A stretch of DNA of 34,268 bases. It comes from Marinifilaceae bacterium. GTDB lineage: Bacteria > Bacteroidota > Bacteroidia > Bacteroidales > Marinifilaceae. A model generated the notes under the pieces. That model saw nothing but the letters and a program-made list of their open reading frames with translations. It was not told the DNA's origin and made no database searches. The position numbers and the translations under genes are program-made. The stretch lies in the NCBI GenBank assembly GCA_016744515.1, contig JADGEF010000028.1, positions 1-34,268 on the forward strand, given 5' to 3'. This document shows positions 24,865-33,974 of the stretch, piece after piece. Each line of letters begins with the position of its first letter. The first letter of the stretch is position 1.

Positions 24865-27800
24865 ATGAAAAAATTAATGCAGATTAATTTCTTTCGGGAA
24901 ACATTTTTACCAGGAAAAGTAAAGTTGTTTCTTACGCTTATGGCTTTGTTGTGTATGCAAAGTTTTGCAGGCGCACAGGAAAGAAAAGTGTCGGGACAAG
25001 TTCTCTCAGAAGATGGTTTATCATTACCTGGTGTTTCAATTGTTGTTAAAGGAACAACAAACGGAACAGCATCAGATATTGATGGAAATTATTCAATACT
25101 CGCTGGTAGTGATGACGTATTGGTGTTCTCTTTTATTGGTTTTATTACACAAGAAATTCTTGTATCTGGACAATCGGAGATTAATGCAGTTCTAGTAGAA
25201 GATACAGAGCAATTGGATGAAATTGTGGTTGTTGGGTATGGTACCCAAACCCGATCTCAAATGACCACATCTATATCAAAATTAGATACTAAAGTATTGG
25301 AAAGTGCTCCTCGTTCCAATGCAGCAACTGCTTTACAAGGTACAATTGCGGGTTTGAAAGTAACTCAGACTTCCGGACAGCCTGGTTCAACGCCCAACCT
25401 TGTTGTGCGAGGTGGAACCTCCTTTGAAGGTGAAGGGGAACCTTTAGTTTTGATTGATGGTGTGCCAGGATCGTTTTACGCCTTAAACTCCGATGATATT
25501 GAATCAATGGAAGTTCTTAAAGATGCTGCATCAACGGCTATTTATGGTGCAAGAGCCGCTAATGGTGTAATTTTGGTAACGACTAAAAAAGGTAAAGCTG
25601 GTAAATCTCATATTAATTTCAGATCAAAATTTACATCGAACTATCATCGTAGTGATCCTATGGACTATCTTGGAGCTGCAGACTATGTTAAGTTTAACAG
25701 GATGGCAGTAAAAAATGCTCAGGATGTAATGGGGTATGCATGGCTCGATCAGTTTCTGCTTGGTGGGCAAGCTGCAGGAGTAGGAAATAATGCAACCAAT
25801 TCTATTTATACAACAATGGTATTGTCAGATGACAATAGGTATCTGTTAAACCATGAAGGCTGGCAAAGTATTGAGGATCCTGTTAATCCTGGAACAATGT
25901 TACTTTTTCAGGAGAATCAAATGAATGAATTGTTTTATCAGAACAGTCATGCGCAAGATTACAGTTTATCTTTTGATGGTGGAAATGAAAAGGGAACCTA
26001 CTATTTAGGATTGGGAATGCTTGATGATACAGGTTTGGCTTTTGGATCTTCATTTAAACGTTATTCTGGAACATTTAATGCTTCTTATAAGTTAACGGAA
26101 GCCTTGAAGGTGAGTTCAAATATTATTTACTCTCATTCAAATAAAAACAAGCCTTTTGATACTGAATATAATTTATTCCAAAGAACAGCAGGATTGGCTC
26201 CAACTTCTCGTATTTACAACAATAATCCTGATGGTAGCCTTTCTGACGAATACCAGCCTGGTACGTATAAAGGATTTGGTAATCCTCTCTATTATCGAGA
26301 TAAATTTGTTCGCTATAATCTGGAGCAACGATTAACAGCTTCTGTTCAGTTAGACTATAAATTTTTGAATGATTTTAAACTAACAGTTCGTGGAAGTCAT
26401 TTTTCTATTAATGATTCAGATGAAGCGTTTAATAAAGCTTATTTGAGTTCGGGAAGATTAAACACAGAAAGGAAATCTACTGTATCTCATGAAAGAACTC
26501 TTCGTAATCAGGTAACAGCCATGATTAATTATACTAAGCGTTTTCAGGATAAGCATAACGTAACAGCTTTATTGGGAACTGAGTACTTCGAAGAGGAAAG
26601 TTTTAAATTTGAGGCATCAACCCGTTTTTCGCCAACCGATTTAATTTACACGATGAATATGGGATCGGAAGCCGCTAAAGCTCCCACCTCATTCAATACT
26701 GGTTATAAGATTTCGTCCTTGTTTGGAAGATTGAATTATGATTTTGATTACAAATATCTGTTTGGATTTACTTTTCGTTATGATGGAACTTCTCGTTTGG
26801 GAAATAATCAATATGGATTCTTCCCTGGTGTTTCTGCTGGATGGAATCTGCACAAAGAAGAGTTTTATAAAGATTCTAAATGGAGTGAGATTGTTAATAA
26901 AGTAAAACCACGACTTAGTTATGGTGTAAATGGTAACATTGAAGTGTTGACTAACTTTGGAGTGTTTGGTACTTATGGGAAAATTTCAACAAATCCAAAT
27001 ATAACCTCTATATATGATACTCAAACGGGATATGCTAATACTAAGATACCCTTGCTTGATTTAATGTGGGAGCGTTCAACGACCTTTAATATGGGATTGG
27101 ACTTAGGTTTTTTTAACAACCGAGTTAGTGTAATTGCCGATTACTTTGTCAGAGATGTAAAAGATAAATTGGCTGATCTTAACTTGCCTCTGTGGACTGG
27201 TTTTGAATCTATTAAAACCAATAACGGAACATTACAAAACAGGGGATTTGAACTTCAGATTAACACTGATGTTATTAAAAAAGATGATTTAACATGGAAT
27301 GTTGGGTTGACCTATTATTCTGTTAGAAATTATGCAAAGAGTTTGCCAGCAAACGGAGTAGATAAAAACAGACAAGGGGGAGCCAAAATTTACGATCCTG
27401 CTACTGGTGGATCAAAATATGTTAGAGGATTACAAGAAGGTAAGCGAATTGGAAACGATGTAATTACTGCCTATGTGTTCGATGGTGTTTATCAGACACA
27501 GGCTGATATTGACGAACATGCAGGTCGAATTGTAGAATTTGCATACAAAGGGGATACTCGTTTTTTAGGAGATACCCGTTGGAAAGATCTAAATGGCGAT
27601 AATGTAATTAATAAATTAGATCGTGTTGTTATCGGAAGAACGACTCCAAAATTCACAGGAGGAATAACTTCCAGCCTTCGTTATAAGAATTTCGATTTAT
27701 TTGTAAAAACCGATTTTGCTGTTGGACATTACTTGATTAATGGTCGAAGAGTAAAAGGAATTGCACAAACACAAGGGAATCAGAACGGACCTCTCGAGAT

Positions 27801-28182
27801 TAGAGACTCATGGACTCCTGAAAATCCAACATCTAATATTCCTATTTTTACTTTGGTAGACCGTCAGCGCAATCATCTTGCTGGTGGTTTCGATCAAGGA
27901 TCAATTGATGATAGTAGTTCTAGAATGTGGGAAAAAGGTGACTATCTGGCATTGCGTGAAGTAACATTGAGCTATAATATTGATGGCAAGATGTTAAATA
28001 GCGTTTTTGAAAATATGAGACTTTATGTAACAGGAACAAATTTGGCTTACTTGAATAATTTTTCAGGAAGTTCACCTGAAGAAGCGCTTCGTGATCCAAA
28101 CATAGAAGATCGTCGTGGGCTGGATATGGGGAGATTTCCATTGCCAAGAACTTTAACCTTTGGTGTAAATGTTAGCTTTTAA
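24865..28182 (+). CDS. SusC-like TonB-dependent outer-membrane transporter
   Basis: Outer-membrane transporter that imports oligosaccharides with TonB energy, working with the SusD-like lid protein encoded just behind it. The 1105-aa protein has a signal peptide ending near SFAGA, a carboxypeptidase-regulatory-like domain (about 42-115; VSGQVLSEDGLSLPGVSIVV), the SusC signature DEIVVVGYGTQ (about 118-128), a plug domain (PLVLIDGVPG, MEVLKDAASTAIYGARAANG) and a long C-terminal beta-barrel ending in the aromatic residue of GVNVSF. It is 17 bp before susD. It is expected to be induced through the divergent HTCS. Substrate specificity is inferred from the downstream PNGase F-like and sialidase genes. 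Confidence 0.95.
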   Translation: MKKLMQINFFRETFLPGKVKLFLTLMALLCMQSFAGAQERKVSGQVLSEDGLSLPGVSIVVKGTTNGTASDIDGNYSILAGSDDVLVFSFIGFITQEILVSGQSEINAVLVEDTEQLDEIVVVGYGTQTRSQMTTSISKLDTKVLESAPRSNAATALQGTIAGLKVTQTSGQPGSTPNLVVRGGTSFEGEGEPLVLIDGVPGSFYALNSDDIESMEVLKDAASTAIYGARAANGVILVTTKKGKAGKSHINFRSKFTSNYHRSDPMDYLGAADYVKFNRMAVKNAQDVMGYAWLDQFLLGGQAAGVGNNATNSIYTTMVLSDDNRYLLNHEGWQSIEDPVNPGTMLLFQENQMNELFYQNSHAQDYSLSFDGGNEKGTYYLGLGMLDDTGLAFGSSFKRYSGTFNASYKLTEALKVSSNIIYSHSNKNKPFDTEYNLFQRTAGLAPTSRIYNNNPDGSLSDEYQPGTYKGFGNPLYYRDKFVRYNLEQRLTASVQLDYKFLNDFKLTVRGSHFSINDSDEAFNKAYLSSGRLNTERKSTVSHERTLRNQVTAMINYTKRFQDKHNVTALLGTEYFEEESFKFEASTRFSPTDLIYTMNMGSEAAKAPTSFNTGYKISSLFGRLNYDFDYKYLFGFTFRYDGTSRLGNNQYGFFPGVSAGWNLHKEEFYKDSKWSEIVNKVKPRLSYGVNGNIEVLTNFGVFGTYGKISTNPNITSIYDTQTGYANTKIPLLDLMWERSTTFNMGLDLGFFNNRVSVIADYFVRDVKDKLADLNLPLWTGFESIKTNNGTLQNRGFELQINTDVIKKDDLTWNVGLTYYSVRNYAKSLPANGVDKNRQGGAKIYDPATGGSKYVRGLQEGKRIGNDVITAYVFDGVYQTQADIDEHAGRIVEFAYKGDTRFLGDTRWKDLNGDNVINKLDRVVIGRTTPKFTGGITSSLRYKNFDLFVKTDFAVGHYLINGRRVKGIAQTQGNQNGPLEIRDSWTPENPTSNIPIFTLVDRQRNHLAGGFDQGSIDDSSSRMWEKGDYLALREVTLSYNIDGKMLNSVFENMRLYVTGTNLAYLNNFSGSSPEEALRDPNIEDRRGLDMGRFPLPRTLTFGVNVSF

Positions 28183-28199
28183 TCGTTAAATTAAAAATT

Positions 28200-29690
28200 A
28201 TGAAAAAATACAAATATATTCTAAATTTTCTGATAGTTGCGCTATTAGTATCATGTGATATTGATATGCAGCCAGAAAGTGAATTGACTTATAAAGGATT
28301 CTGGGATACTGAAGAAGCTGTCCGTGCTGCTCATATAGGAATCTATGCTAAATTTAGAGAATATGATTATACCATGTGGAAAATAGGTGAGGTGCGTTCT
28401 GATGTTTGGGGTGGTAACACCATTGAAACACCCTCTGAGATTAATTTAATAGAGAATAAAATAAGTACAACTATTGTACATTTTGAGAAGTGGGCTAATT
28501 TTTATGGTCTTTTGCACTATATCAATGATTTTATTAAAAATGCACCTAACGTAACGTTTCGTAATGAGGAAGATAAAAATCATATGTTCGGACAGGTATA
28601 TGGACTTCGTGCTGAAATTTATTATACTCTTTTAAAGGCTTGGGGCGATGTACCCATCAATACAGAACCTCTGTTAAAAATTGATTTGGAAAAGCTAAAG
28701 AAAAAGCGTTCTCCTAAGACCGATGTAATGGCACAAATAAAAGGTGACATTTCTAAGTCTCTTGAATATTTTGGTGATGATAATAGTCTTTGGAATAACA
28801 AAAATATCTATTGGTCTAAAGCAGTTACTCTTGCTTTAAAAGGTGACGCTTATTTATGGTCAGGAAAAGTGCTAGGTGGTGGTGATACTGATTTTACAGA
28901 AGCTAAAACAGCTTTGGAAGCGATCTCTGGTTACGACTTGGTTAGTTATTCCAATCTTTGGGGACAGACCAATGAAGATAATGATGAGTTTATTTTTGCT
29001 TTTGACTACCAGCAGGATCAAAAAAGTAATTTTTACAATAGTTTTACAGGTAGAGCGGTTGATTATGCAGAACTTTACGATGAGAACGGAGTGTCAGTAA
29101 AAGATTTAGTAGTTAATGGAGCTAGTCGATTTGGCGCTTCAGACAAAACTCTTTTGCTATTGAATGATCAAAATGATTTGCGTAACAATACTTTTACTCA
29201 TTTGTATAATGATGGAGCTGTTCATATTCCTTATGTTGCAGGTAGTTTAAGTTTTAGAGGCACTCTTCTTAATAAATTTCTTGGTGTTATTGGAGATGAT
29301 GGTTCCCGTAAAAACTATAATAATGTACCATTGTATCGTTATGCCGATGTTCTTTTACTATTGGCTGAAGCTAAAAATAATCTAGGTCAGGATCCATCTG
29401 CTGAAATCAACAAGGTAAGAGAAAGAGCCTATGGAGATAATTATAGCGGACATGAATATTCAAATGCTTCAAAAGCAGTGAACACCAAAGCTATTTTAGA
29501 TGAACGATATAAAGAGTTTGTTGGTGAAGGTAAAAGATGGTGGGATCTTGTGAGAGCTGGAGACGGTATTGTTTTTGATGAAGTCGCTTCATTAAACGTT
29601 TCGGAAGCTTATAAAATTTATTATTCTATTTCAGAAAGTATGATAGCGGATGATTCTGAGCTAGATCAAACCGAAGGATATAGTAAATAA
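28200..29690 (+). CDS. SusD/RagB-like glycan-binding lipoprotein
   Basis: Surface lipoprotein that captures glycan and caps the SusC barrel. The 496-aa protein starts with a lipoprotein signal, lipobox LVSC with Cys19. It then follows the RagB/SusD layout: an N-terminal helical part with GFWDTEEAVRAAHIGIYAKF (about 33-52), EIYYTLLKAWGDVPI in the middle, and the family C-terminal segment YRYADVLLLLAEAKN ... INKVRERAY ... ILDERYKEFVGEGKRWWDLV. It is immediately behind susC in the same operon. A strong terminator follows about 210 bp later, ending this unit before the enzyme genes. Confidence 0.95.
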   Translation: MKKYKYILNFLIVALLVSCDIDMQPESELTYKGFWDTEEAVRAAHIGIYAKFREYDYTMWKIGEVRSDVWGGNTIETPSEINLIENKISTTIVHFEKWANFYGLLHYINDFIKNAPNVTFRNEEDKNHMFGQVYGLRAEIYYTLLKAWGDVPINTEPLLKIDLEKLKKKRSPKTDVMAQIKGDISKSLEYFGDDNSLWNNKNIYWSKAVTLALKGDAYLWSGKVLGGGDTDFTEAKTALEAISGYDLVSYSNLWGQTNEDNDEFIFAFDYQQDQKSNFYNSFTGRAVDYAELYDENGVSVKDLVVNGASRFGASDKTLLLLNDQNDLRNNTFTHLYNDGAVHIPYVAGSLSFRGTLLNKFLGVIGDDGSRKNYNNVPLYRYADVLLLLAEAKNNLGQDPSAEINKVRERAYGDNYSGHEYSNASKAVNTKAILDERYKEFVGEGKRWWDLVRAGDGIVFDEVASLNVSEAYKIYYSISESMIADDSELDQTEGYSK

Positions 29691-29898
29691 TAAGTGAGTT
29701 AAAGCAATAGTCCGTTAGTTTCTAGTAATCAGTTTGATTTACAGACTGCTTATTATTAGTCATTTAAGAATGCATTCTAAATCATTGGTAAGCAGAGTCA
29801 AATAGAAACTTAACGAATTATTATTAAAGTATTCATTGCAATTGTGGGTAAGGAATTTTTATTTACCCTAAATTAATTTGAAATTATTATTTAAGATT

Positions 29899-29938
29899 AA
29901 GCTACCTTCCTATTATTGGGAAGGTAGCTTTCTTCACT
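29899..29938 (+). terminator. Strong intrinsic terminator behind susCD
   Basis: Perfect 12-bp stem AAGCTACCTTCC (29899-29910) and GGAAGGTAGCTT (29919-29930) with an 8-base loop, followed by a T-rich run. The 200 bp between susD and this hairpin (29691-29898) hold no recognised feature. Confidence 0.88.
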
Positions 29939-29998
29939 TTTATACCTGATTAAAAACTTTCACAATTGGAAATCAAGTATATCTAAGAATGAGTAAAG

Positions 29999-30028
29999 TT
30001 TAGAAAAACCAACCGTTCGTTAATATTG
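29999..30028 (+). promoter_or_regulatory. Candidate promoter of the glycan-enzyme genes
   Basis: TTTA (29999-30002) and TAATATTG (30021-30028), spaced 18 bp apart, each differ by one base from the Bacteroidota -33 TTTG and -7 TAnnTTTG elements. The ATG at 30053 would have a leader of about 18 bases. A TTG start at 30026 would lie inside the -7 element, which argues against it. Confidence 0.5.
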
Positions 30029-30052
30029 TATCTAGATACTAATTTATTAGAG

Positions 30053-30739
30053 ATGAAACATCTATTAATTATTTGCTTGATAAGCATGATTTTTGTGACT
30101 GATATTCAGTCTCAAAACAGTAAAGAGAAGTGTGGTAAACCTAATTATTCTCCTTATTACTTTCATAGGGTAGATCATTTTGAAAAGCTACCAGATACTG
30201 ACAATGAAATCTTTTTTCTAGGTAACAGTATTTCTGATGGATGTGAATGGAGCGAACTTTTTGGCGATCTTCGATTTAAAAACCGGGGAATTAGTGGTGA
30301 TATTACGGATGGTATTTTGTATCGTCTTTATCAAATTACTCGTTGTAAACCCAGTCAGGTGTTTTTAATGATTGGTATTAATGATCTTGCTCAAGGGAAA
30401 AGTGTTGAATATATCGTAAATAATCATCTAAAAATTTATGATCGAATTGAAAAGGAGAGTCCTTCAACCCAAATTATAGTGGAGAGTTTGCTACCCGTAA
30501 ATGATGTGTACAAATTGTTTAGCTCTCATACTAATAAGGGAGGTTCTGTTTTAGAGATCAACAAAAAACTTAAAGTCATTTGTGAACAAAGAGGATACAA
30601 CTACGTGGATCTTTTCTCGCAAATGGTAAATGATAAAGGAAAATTACGTAAAGATATTAGTGCAGATGGATTACATTTAAATGGTCTTGGATATCGAATA
30701 TGGAAACAGGAAATTCTGAATCTAATTGACAAAAAATAG
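30053..30739 (+). CDS. SGNH/GDSL-family esterase, secreted
   Basis: A 228-aa hydrolase of the SGNH fold, probably a carbohydrate O-acetylesterase. After a signal peptide (MKHLLIICLISMIFVTDIQS) come the blocks GNSISDG (57-63, nucleophile S59), RGISGD (78-83, oxyanion Gly), GIND (108-111, N110) and DGLH (205-208, D205/H208 of the triad). All four catalytic blocks are intact and the length suits a single-domain SGNH enzyme. I chose the ATG at 30053, which starts directly with the signal peptide, over a TTG 27 bp upstream. In a locus with a sialidase, removal of O-acetyl groups from sialic acid is a sensible role, but the true substrate cannot be read from sequence. Confidence 0.88.
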   Translation: MKHLLIICLISMIFVTDIQSQNSKEKCGKPNYSPYYFHRVDHFEKLPDTDNEIFFLGNSISDGCEWSELFGDLRFKNRGISGDITDGILYRLYQITRCKPSQVFLMIGINDLAQGKSVEYIVNNHLKIYDRIEKESPSTQIIVESLLPVNDVYKLFSSHTNKGGSVLEINKKLKVICEQRGYNYVDLFSQMVNDKGKLRKDISADGLHLNGLGYRIWKQEILNLIDKK

Positions 30740-30850
30740 TTTTTAAATCAAAAAAATAATTGGATCTAATTCAGATAAGATATTCTTTTTTGACTTTAAT
30801 TACATGTACATCTTTCTTAATTTTAAACACACCCTTATTCCCAAAATCAT

Positions 30851-32101
30851 ATGATTCGAATCTTTATTCTTCGATTTTTATTCTGTTTCTTTATTGTAGC
30901 TATGCTTAGCTCCTGTAATTATTACAAAGAAATTCCTGCTCAGGGTGATCAGTTGATTCCTATTTTTAATAAGGTTCATATTCGTTTTGATCCTTCGATT
31001 AATAAAGAGGGTCTGCTTCCTGATAGTAGTCAGGTAATACATCTTGCTGATGGACGAATAGTCTTGAAAAAGGTGATTCTGCCTGTTTATAAACGACATA
31101 CCAATATACTTGCAAGTATTACACTCAAATCGGCAGGTGACCGGTGGGATAAATCTGGCTCTTGTTTTATTATTCCATCCGGAAGTGAAATTAATCTTTT
31201 AAATATAGCTAATGGAGAAAAGAAGTTTCCTGAAGCAGGAAAGGATGTGGAAGGTTTGGCAGGAATTGTATCAGCAGAGGGATTTCAGCCAGCTATCGAG
31301 TTAATGCGGTTTATGACACCATTTGGTGTTGGATTTTATAATGATAAAATGGAGTTAAGACGTCCTCCATATATCCCGGTTTGGGAAAATGAGGTGAATT
31401 GGGAGCTTGATGTTACCGACTTGCTTTCGGAATTGGAACAGGAAGTTTGGATAGGAATATGGATTGATACATGGACGCCTGAGGGATATCAAGTAAGTTT
31501 CGAACTTAAATATGATGAAACAGAGGGATATTGTTATGCTAAAACAGAAACTGAAATTCTACCTTTGGTGAATACAGTATACTATATTAATCCTCAAAAG
31601 CATCCAGATGTTTTTGCCCGAAAAGATATTGTTGTTGAAGCTAATATTCCCGAAAATGCTAAGAATTTAAGATTAAAATATATTACGACTGGTCATGGAG
31701 GACATTCGGGAGGTGATGAGTTCGTAAAAAAAAATAATATCATATATATTGACGGACAGAAAGTCTTCAGTTTTATTCCTTGGCGTGATGATTGCGCATC
31801 TTACCGAAGGTTTAATCCTGGTACAGGAACTTGGTTTGAAGGAGAACGTGATGGGGAATATATTGATTGGGAAGCAGGGGCGTATAAAACGAAGAAGGTG
31901 AATGAAAGAATCAGTTCTTCTGATTTTAGCCGATCGAACTGGTGTCCAGGATCTTGTGTTATTCCTGAAGAAATAGCATTACCAAACTTGGAGTCTGGTA
32001 TTCATCAGTTCACATTCAGTATACCGGAAGCTCAGCCAGCAGTAGACAATGAGTTAAATCACTGGTTAATTTCTGCCTATTTGGTTTGGGATATAAAATA
32101 G
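30851..32101 (+). CDS. PNGase F-like peptide-N-glycosidase lipoprotein
   Basis: Predicted to cleave the bond between asparagine and the first GlcNAc of N-linked glycans. The 416-aa protein begins with a lipoprotein signal (lipobox LSSC, Cys22). From about residue 85 it follows the two-domain PNGase F pattern: DRWDKSG with W99-D100 (like W59-D60 of Elizabethkingia PNGase F), RFMTPFGV (like RFITPYWV), LDVTDLLS (like IDVTDFKS), IDTW (205-208, like TETW), GGDEF with E290 (like E206) and SRSNWCPG with R361 and W364 (like R248 and W251). Thus the essential Asp and one Glu are kept, while the position of PNGase F E118 is Asp206. It has no obvious promoter of its own and follows the esterase gene by 111 bp. 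Family assignment rests on remembered motifs and is good; activity is inferred. Confidence 0.82.
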   Translation: MIRIFILRFLFCFFIVAMLSSCNYYKEIPAQGDQLIPIFNKVHIRFDPSINKEGLLPDSSQVIHLADGRIVLKKVILPVYKRHTNILASITLKSAGDRWDKSGSCFIIPSGSEINLLNIANGEKKFPEAGKDVEGLAGIVSAEGFQPAIELMRFMTPFGVGFYNDKMELRRPPYIPVWENEVNWELDVTDLLSELEQEVWIGIWIDTWTPEGYQVSFELKYDETEGYCYAKTETEILPLVNTVYYINPQKHPDVFARKDIVVEANIPENAKNLRLKYITTGHGGHSGGDEFVKKNNIIYIDGQKVFSFIPWRDDCASYRRFNPGTGTWFEGERDGEYIDWEAGAYKTKKVNERISSSDFSRSNWCPGSCVIPEEIALPNLESGIHQFTFSIPEAQPAVDNELNHWLISAYLVWDIK

Positions 32102-32143
32102 AACACAAAGCCATTTAAAAATTTGCTCTATAGTTTTGTGTTC
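32101..32143 (+). terminator. Possible terminator-like hairpin behind the PNGase F-like gene
   Basis: GAACACAAA (32101-32109, starting on the last base of the TAG stop) pairs with TTTGTGTTC (32135-32143) across a 25-base loop. There is no good T tract, so it may be a structured spacer. The rest of the 271-bp gap before the sialidase has a small TGCTC/GAGCA hairpin near 32250 and no gene. Confidence 0.3.
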
Positions 32144-32372
32144 CGTAGGTAAATAACGAAATCGATATTGGTATTTGCAAAGGAAAGAATTGGTTTGCTT
32201 TCCAAATTTAGGCCCAATGTGAGCAGAAATTACCAATCTCCCTAACTGCTCGGGGAGCAACTTAAGGTGATGACGGCATGTAAATAAAACATCTTTCATT
32301 TGACTGATAATCCACATCAAACAAATTTGGAATAAATTTTAAAACAACACCAAATTTTAAAAAAAACAAAGT

Positions 32373-33974
32373 ATGAAATTACTTACATTAATGCTATCCT
32401 TCTTTTTAGTGACAAGTTGCCAGACAGAAAAGATGGAAGAAGTAGAAAAGAAAAAAGAAAACTTCCCAATCGTTCAACGACAAATAATGATACCTATTCT
32501 TCGCAATCGGAAAGTGAATGAAGTGTTGCGTTTAAATATAGTGAAAACGGATGTGCAGCATGAGATAAACGCCTTTACTCTTGAGATTTTGAAAGGAGAG
32601 TTTTCTAACGTATCTAAAGTACAGATCTTTAAACTGGAGAAAGAGGGGGAAGGAACAAGAAACATCCTATTTGGCGAAAGTGAGGAGATTGCCACAGAAA
32701 TGATTATTACTGGACTCCGTGAATTATCTGGTGGTGGAAATAATTTTATTGTTTCAATACAGTTGAAAAAAAATACATCTCTTTTGCAAAAATACAAGGT
32801 GAGTTGTTCCACCATAGAATTTAGTACGGAAACCGTAAAGGTAACAGGAGATCAATTGAATGATTTGAGAGTGGGAATTGGGCTTCGACAGGCTGGTGAT
32901 GACAATATTGCTGCCTTCCGAATTCCAGGTTTGGTTACCACTAATAAGGGTACCATCATAGGAGTTTATGATGTTCGTAGAAACAGTTCGGTGGATTTGC
33001 AGGATGATATTGATATAGGGATGAATCGTAGCACCGATGGGGGGCAAACTTGGGAACCGATGAAAGTGATTATGGACATGGGTGAATGGGGAGGTTTACC
33101 CCAAGATCAGAATGGAATTGGCGACCCTGCCATATTGGTTGATCGCAGCAATAATACCATTTGGGTAGCAGCATTGTGGGCGCACGGGCATCCTGGAAAA
33201 CGCTGCTGGTGGGCATCCAAACCAGGATTAACCCCTCAGGAAACCAGTCAATTTGTATTGGTGAAATCTGAAGATGATGGGCAAACTTGGTCGGAGCCTA
33301 TCAATATTACCAAACAAATCAAGAAGAAGGAATGGCAATTGTTATTGCAAGGACCTGGGAAAGGAATCACCATGAAAGATGGAACTTTGGTATTTCCAGC
33401 TCAATTTAAGGATAAGAACAAAATGCCCTTCTCCACCATTATTTGGAGTAAGGATCATGGAAAAACATGGACTATTGGAACAGGTGCAAAATCAAACACT
33501 ACCGAAGCCCAAGTAATTGAGCTGAACGATGGGAGCCTGATGCTGAACATGAGAGACAATCGCAACAGTAAAAATAAATCTGATAACAATGGTCGTGCAG
33601 TTGCCATTACTCATGATATGGGACAAACCTGGACATCCCATTCCACCTCCAATGGTGTGTTGCAGGAACCAGTTTGTATGGCTAGTCTCATTAAAGAAAA
33701 ATTTCAGGTAGGGACAAAGCAACAGGAGTTAGTATTGTTCAGTAACCCCAATTCCAAAACGCATCGAAAGAATATGAGCATAAAGGTGAGTTCCGACGAT
33801 GCACAAAGTTGGCCTACCGAATTCACAACTCTTCTGGATGAGCAAAGTGGATGGGGCTATTCCTGTCTGACTCGAATTGATGACAAAACCGTAGGGATTC
33901 TTTATGAAGGAAGTCAAGCACATATGGTTTTTCAGATGGTGACCATTGAGGAATTGCTAAATGTGAAAAATTGA
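32373..33974 (+). CDS. GH33 exo-alpha-sialidase lipoprotein
   Basis: Removes terminal sialic acid from glycoconjugates. The 533-aa protein has a lipoprotein signal (VTSC, Cys16), an N-terminal beta-sandwich-like domain (about 30-160) as in Bacteroides sialidases, and the six-bladed GH33 propeller. Catalytic residues can be placed: arginine triad R183 (in AAFRIPG), R394 (NMRDNRN) and R465 (HRKN); acid/base D208 (SSVDLQDDID); E378 (TTEAQVIEL) and nucleophile Y496 (GWGYSCL). Four clear Asp boxes (STDGGQTW, SEDDGQTW, SKDHGKTW, THDMGQTW) and a weaker fifth (SSDDAQSW) are present. It is the last gene of the locus, 271 bp behind the PNGase F-like gene. With that enzyme it points to sialylated N-glycans as the target. 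Confidence 0.95.
   Translation: MKLLTLMLSFFLVTSCQTEKMEEVEKKKENFPIVQRQIMIPILRNRKVNEVLRLNIVKTDVQHEINAFTLEILKGEFSNVSKVQIFKLEKEGEGTRNILFGESEEIATEMIITGLRELSGGGNNFIVSIQLKKNTSLLQKYKVSCSTIEFSTETVKVTGDQLNDLRVGIGLRQAGDDNIAAFRIPGLVTTNKGTIIGVYDVRRNSSVDLQDDIDIGMNRSTDGGQTWEPMKVIMDMGEWGGLPQDQNGIGDPAILVDRSNNTIWVAALWAHGHPGKRCWWASKPGLTPQETSQFVLVKSEDDGQTWSEPINITKQIKKKEWQLLLQGPGKGITMKDGTLVFPAQFKDKNKMPFSTIIWSKDHGKTWTIGTGAKSNTTEAQVIELNDGSLMLNMRDNRNSKNKSDNNGRAVAITHDMGQTWTSHSTSNGVLQEPVCMASLIKEKFQVGTKQQELVLFSNPNSKTHRKNMSIKVSSDDAQSWPTEFTTLLDEQSGWGYSCLTRIDDKTVGILYEGSQAHMVFQMVTIEELLNVKN

Noticed and set aside
30026-30052. Upstream TTG start for the SGNH esterase
   Set aside because: It would put nine residues before a proper signal peptide and lies within the candidate -7 promoter element.
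32474-32815. 113-codon minus-strand frame inside the sialidase gene
   Set aside because: Shadow of a secure GH33 gene, with no recognisable motif.
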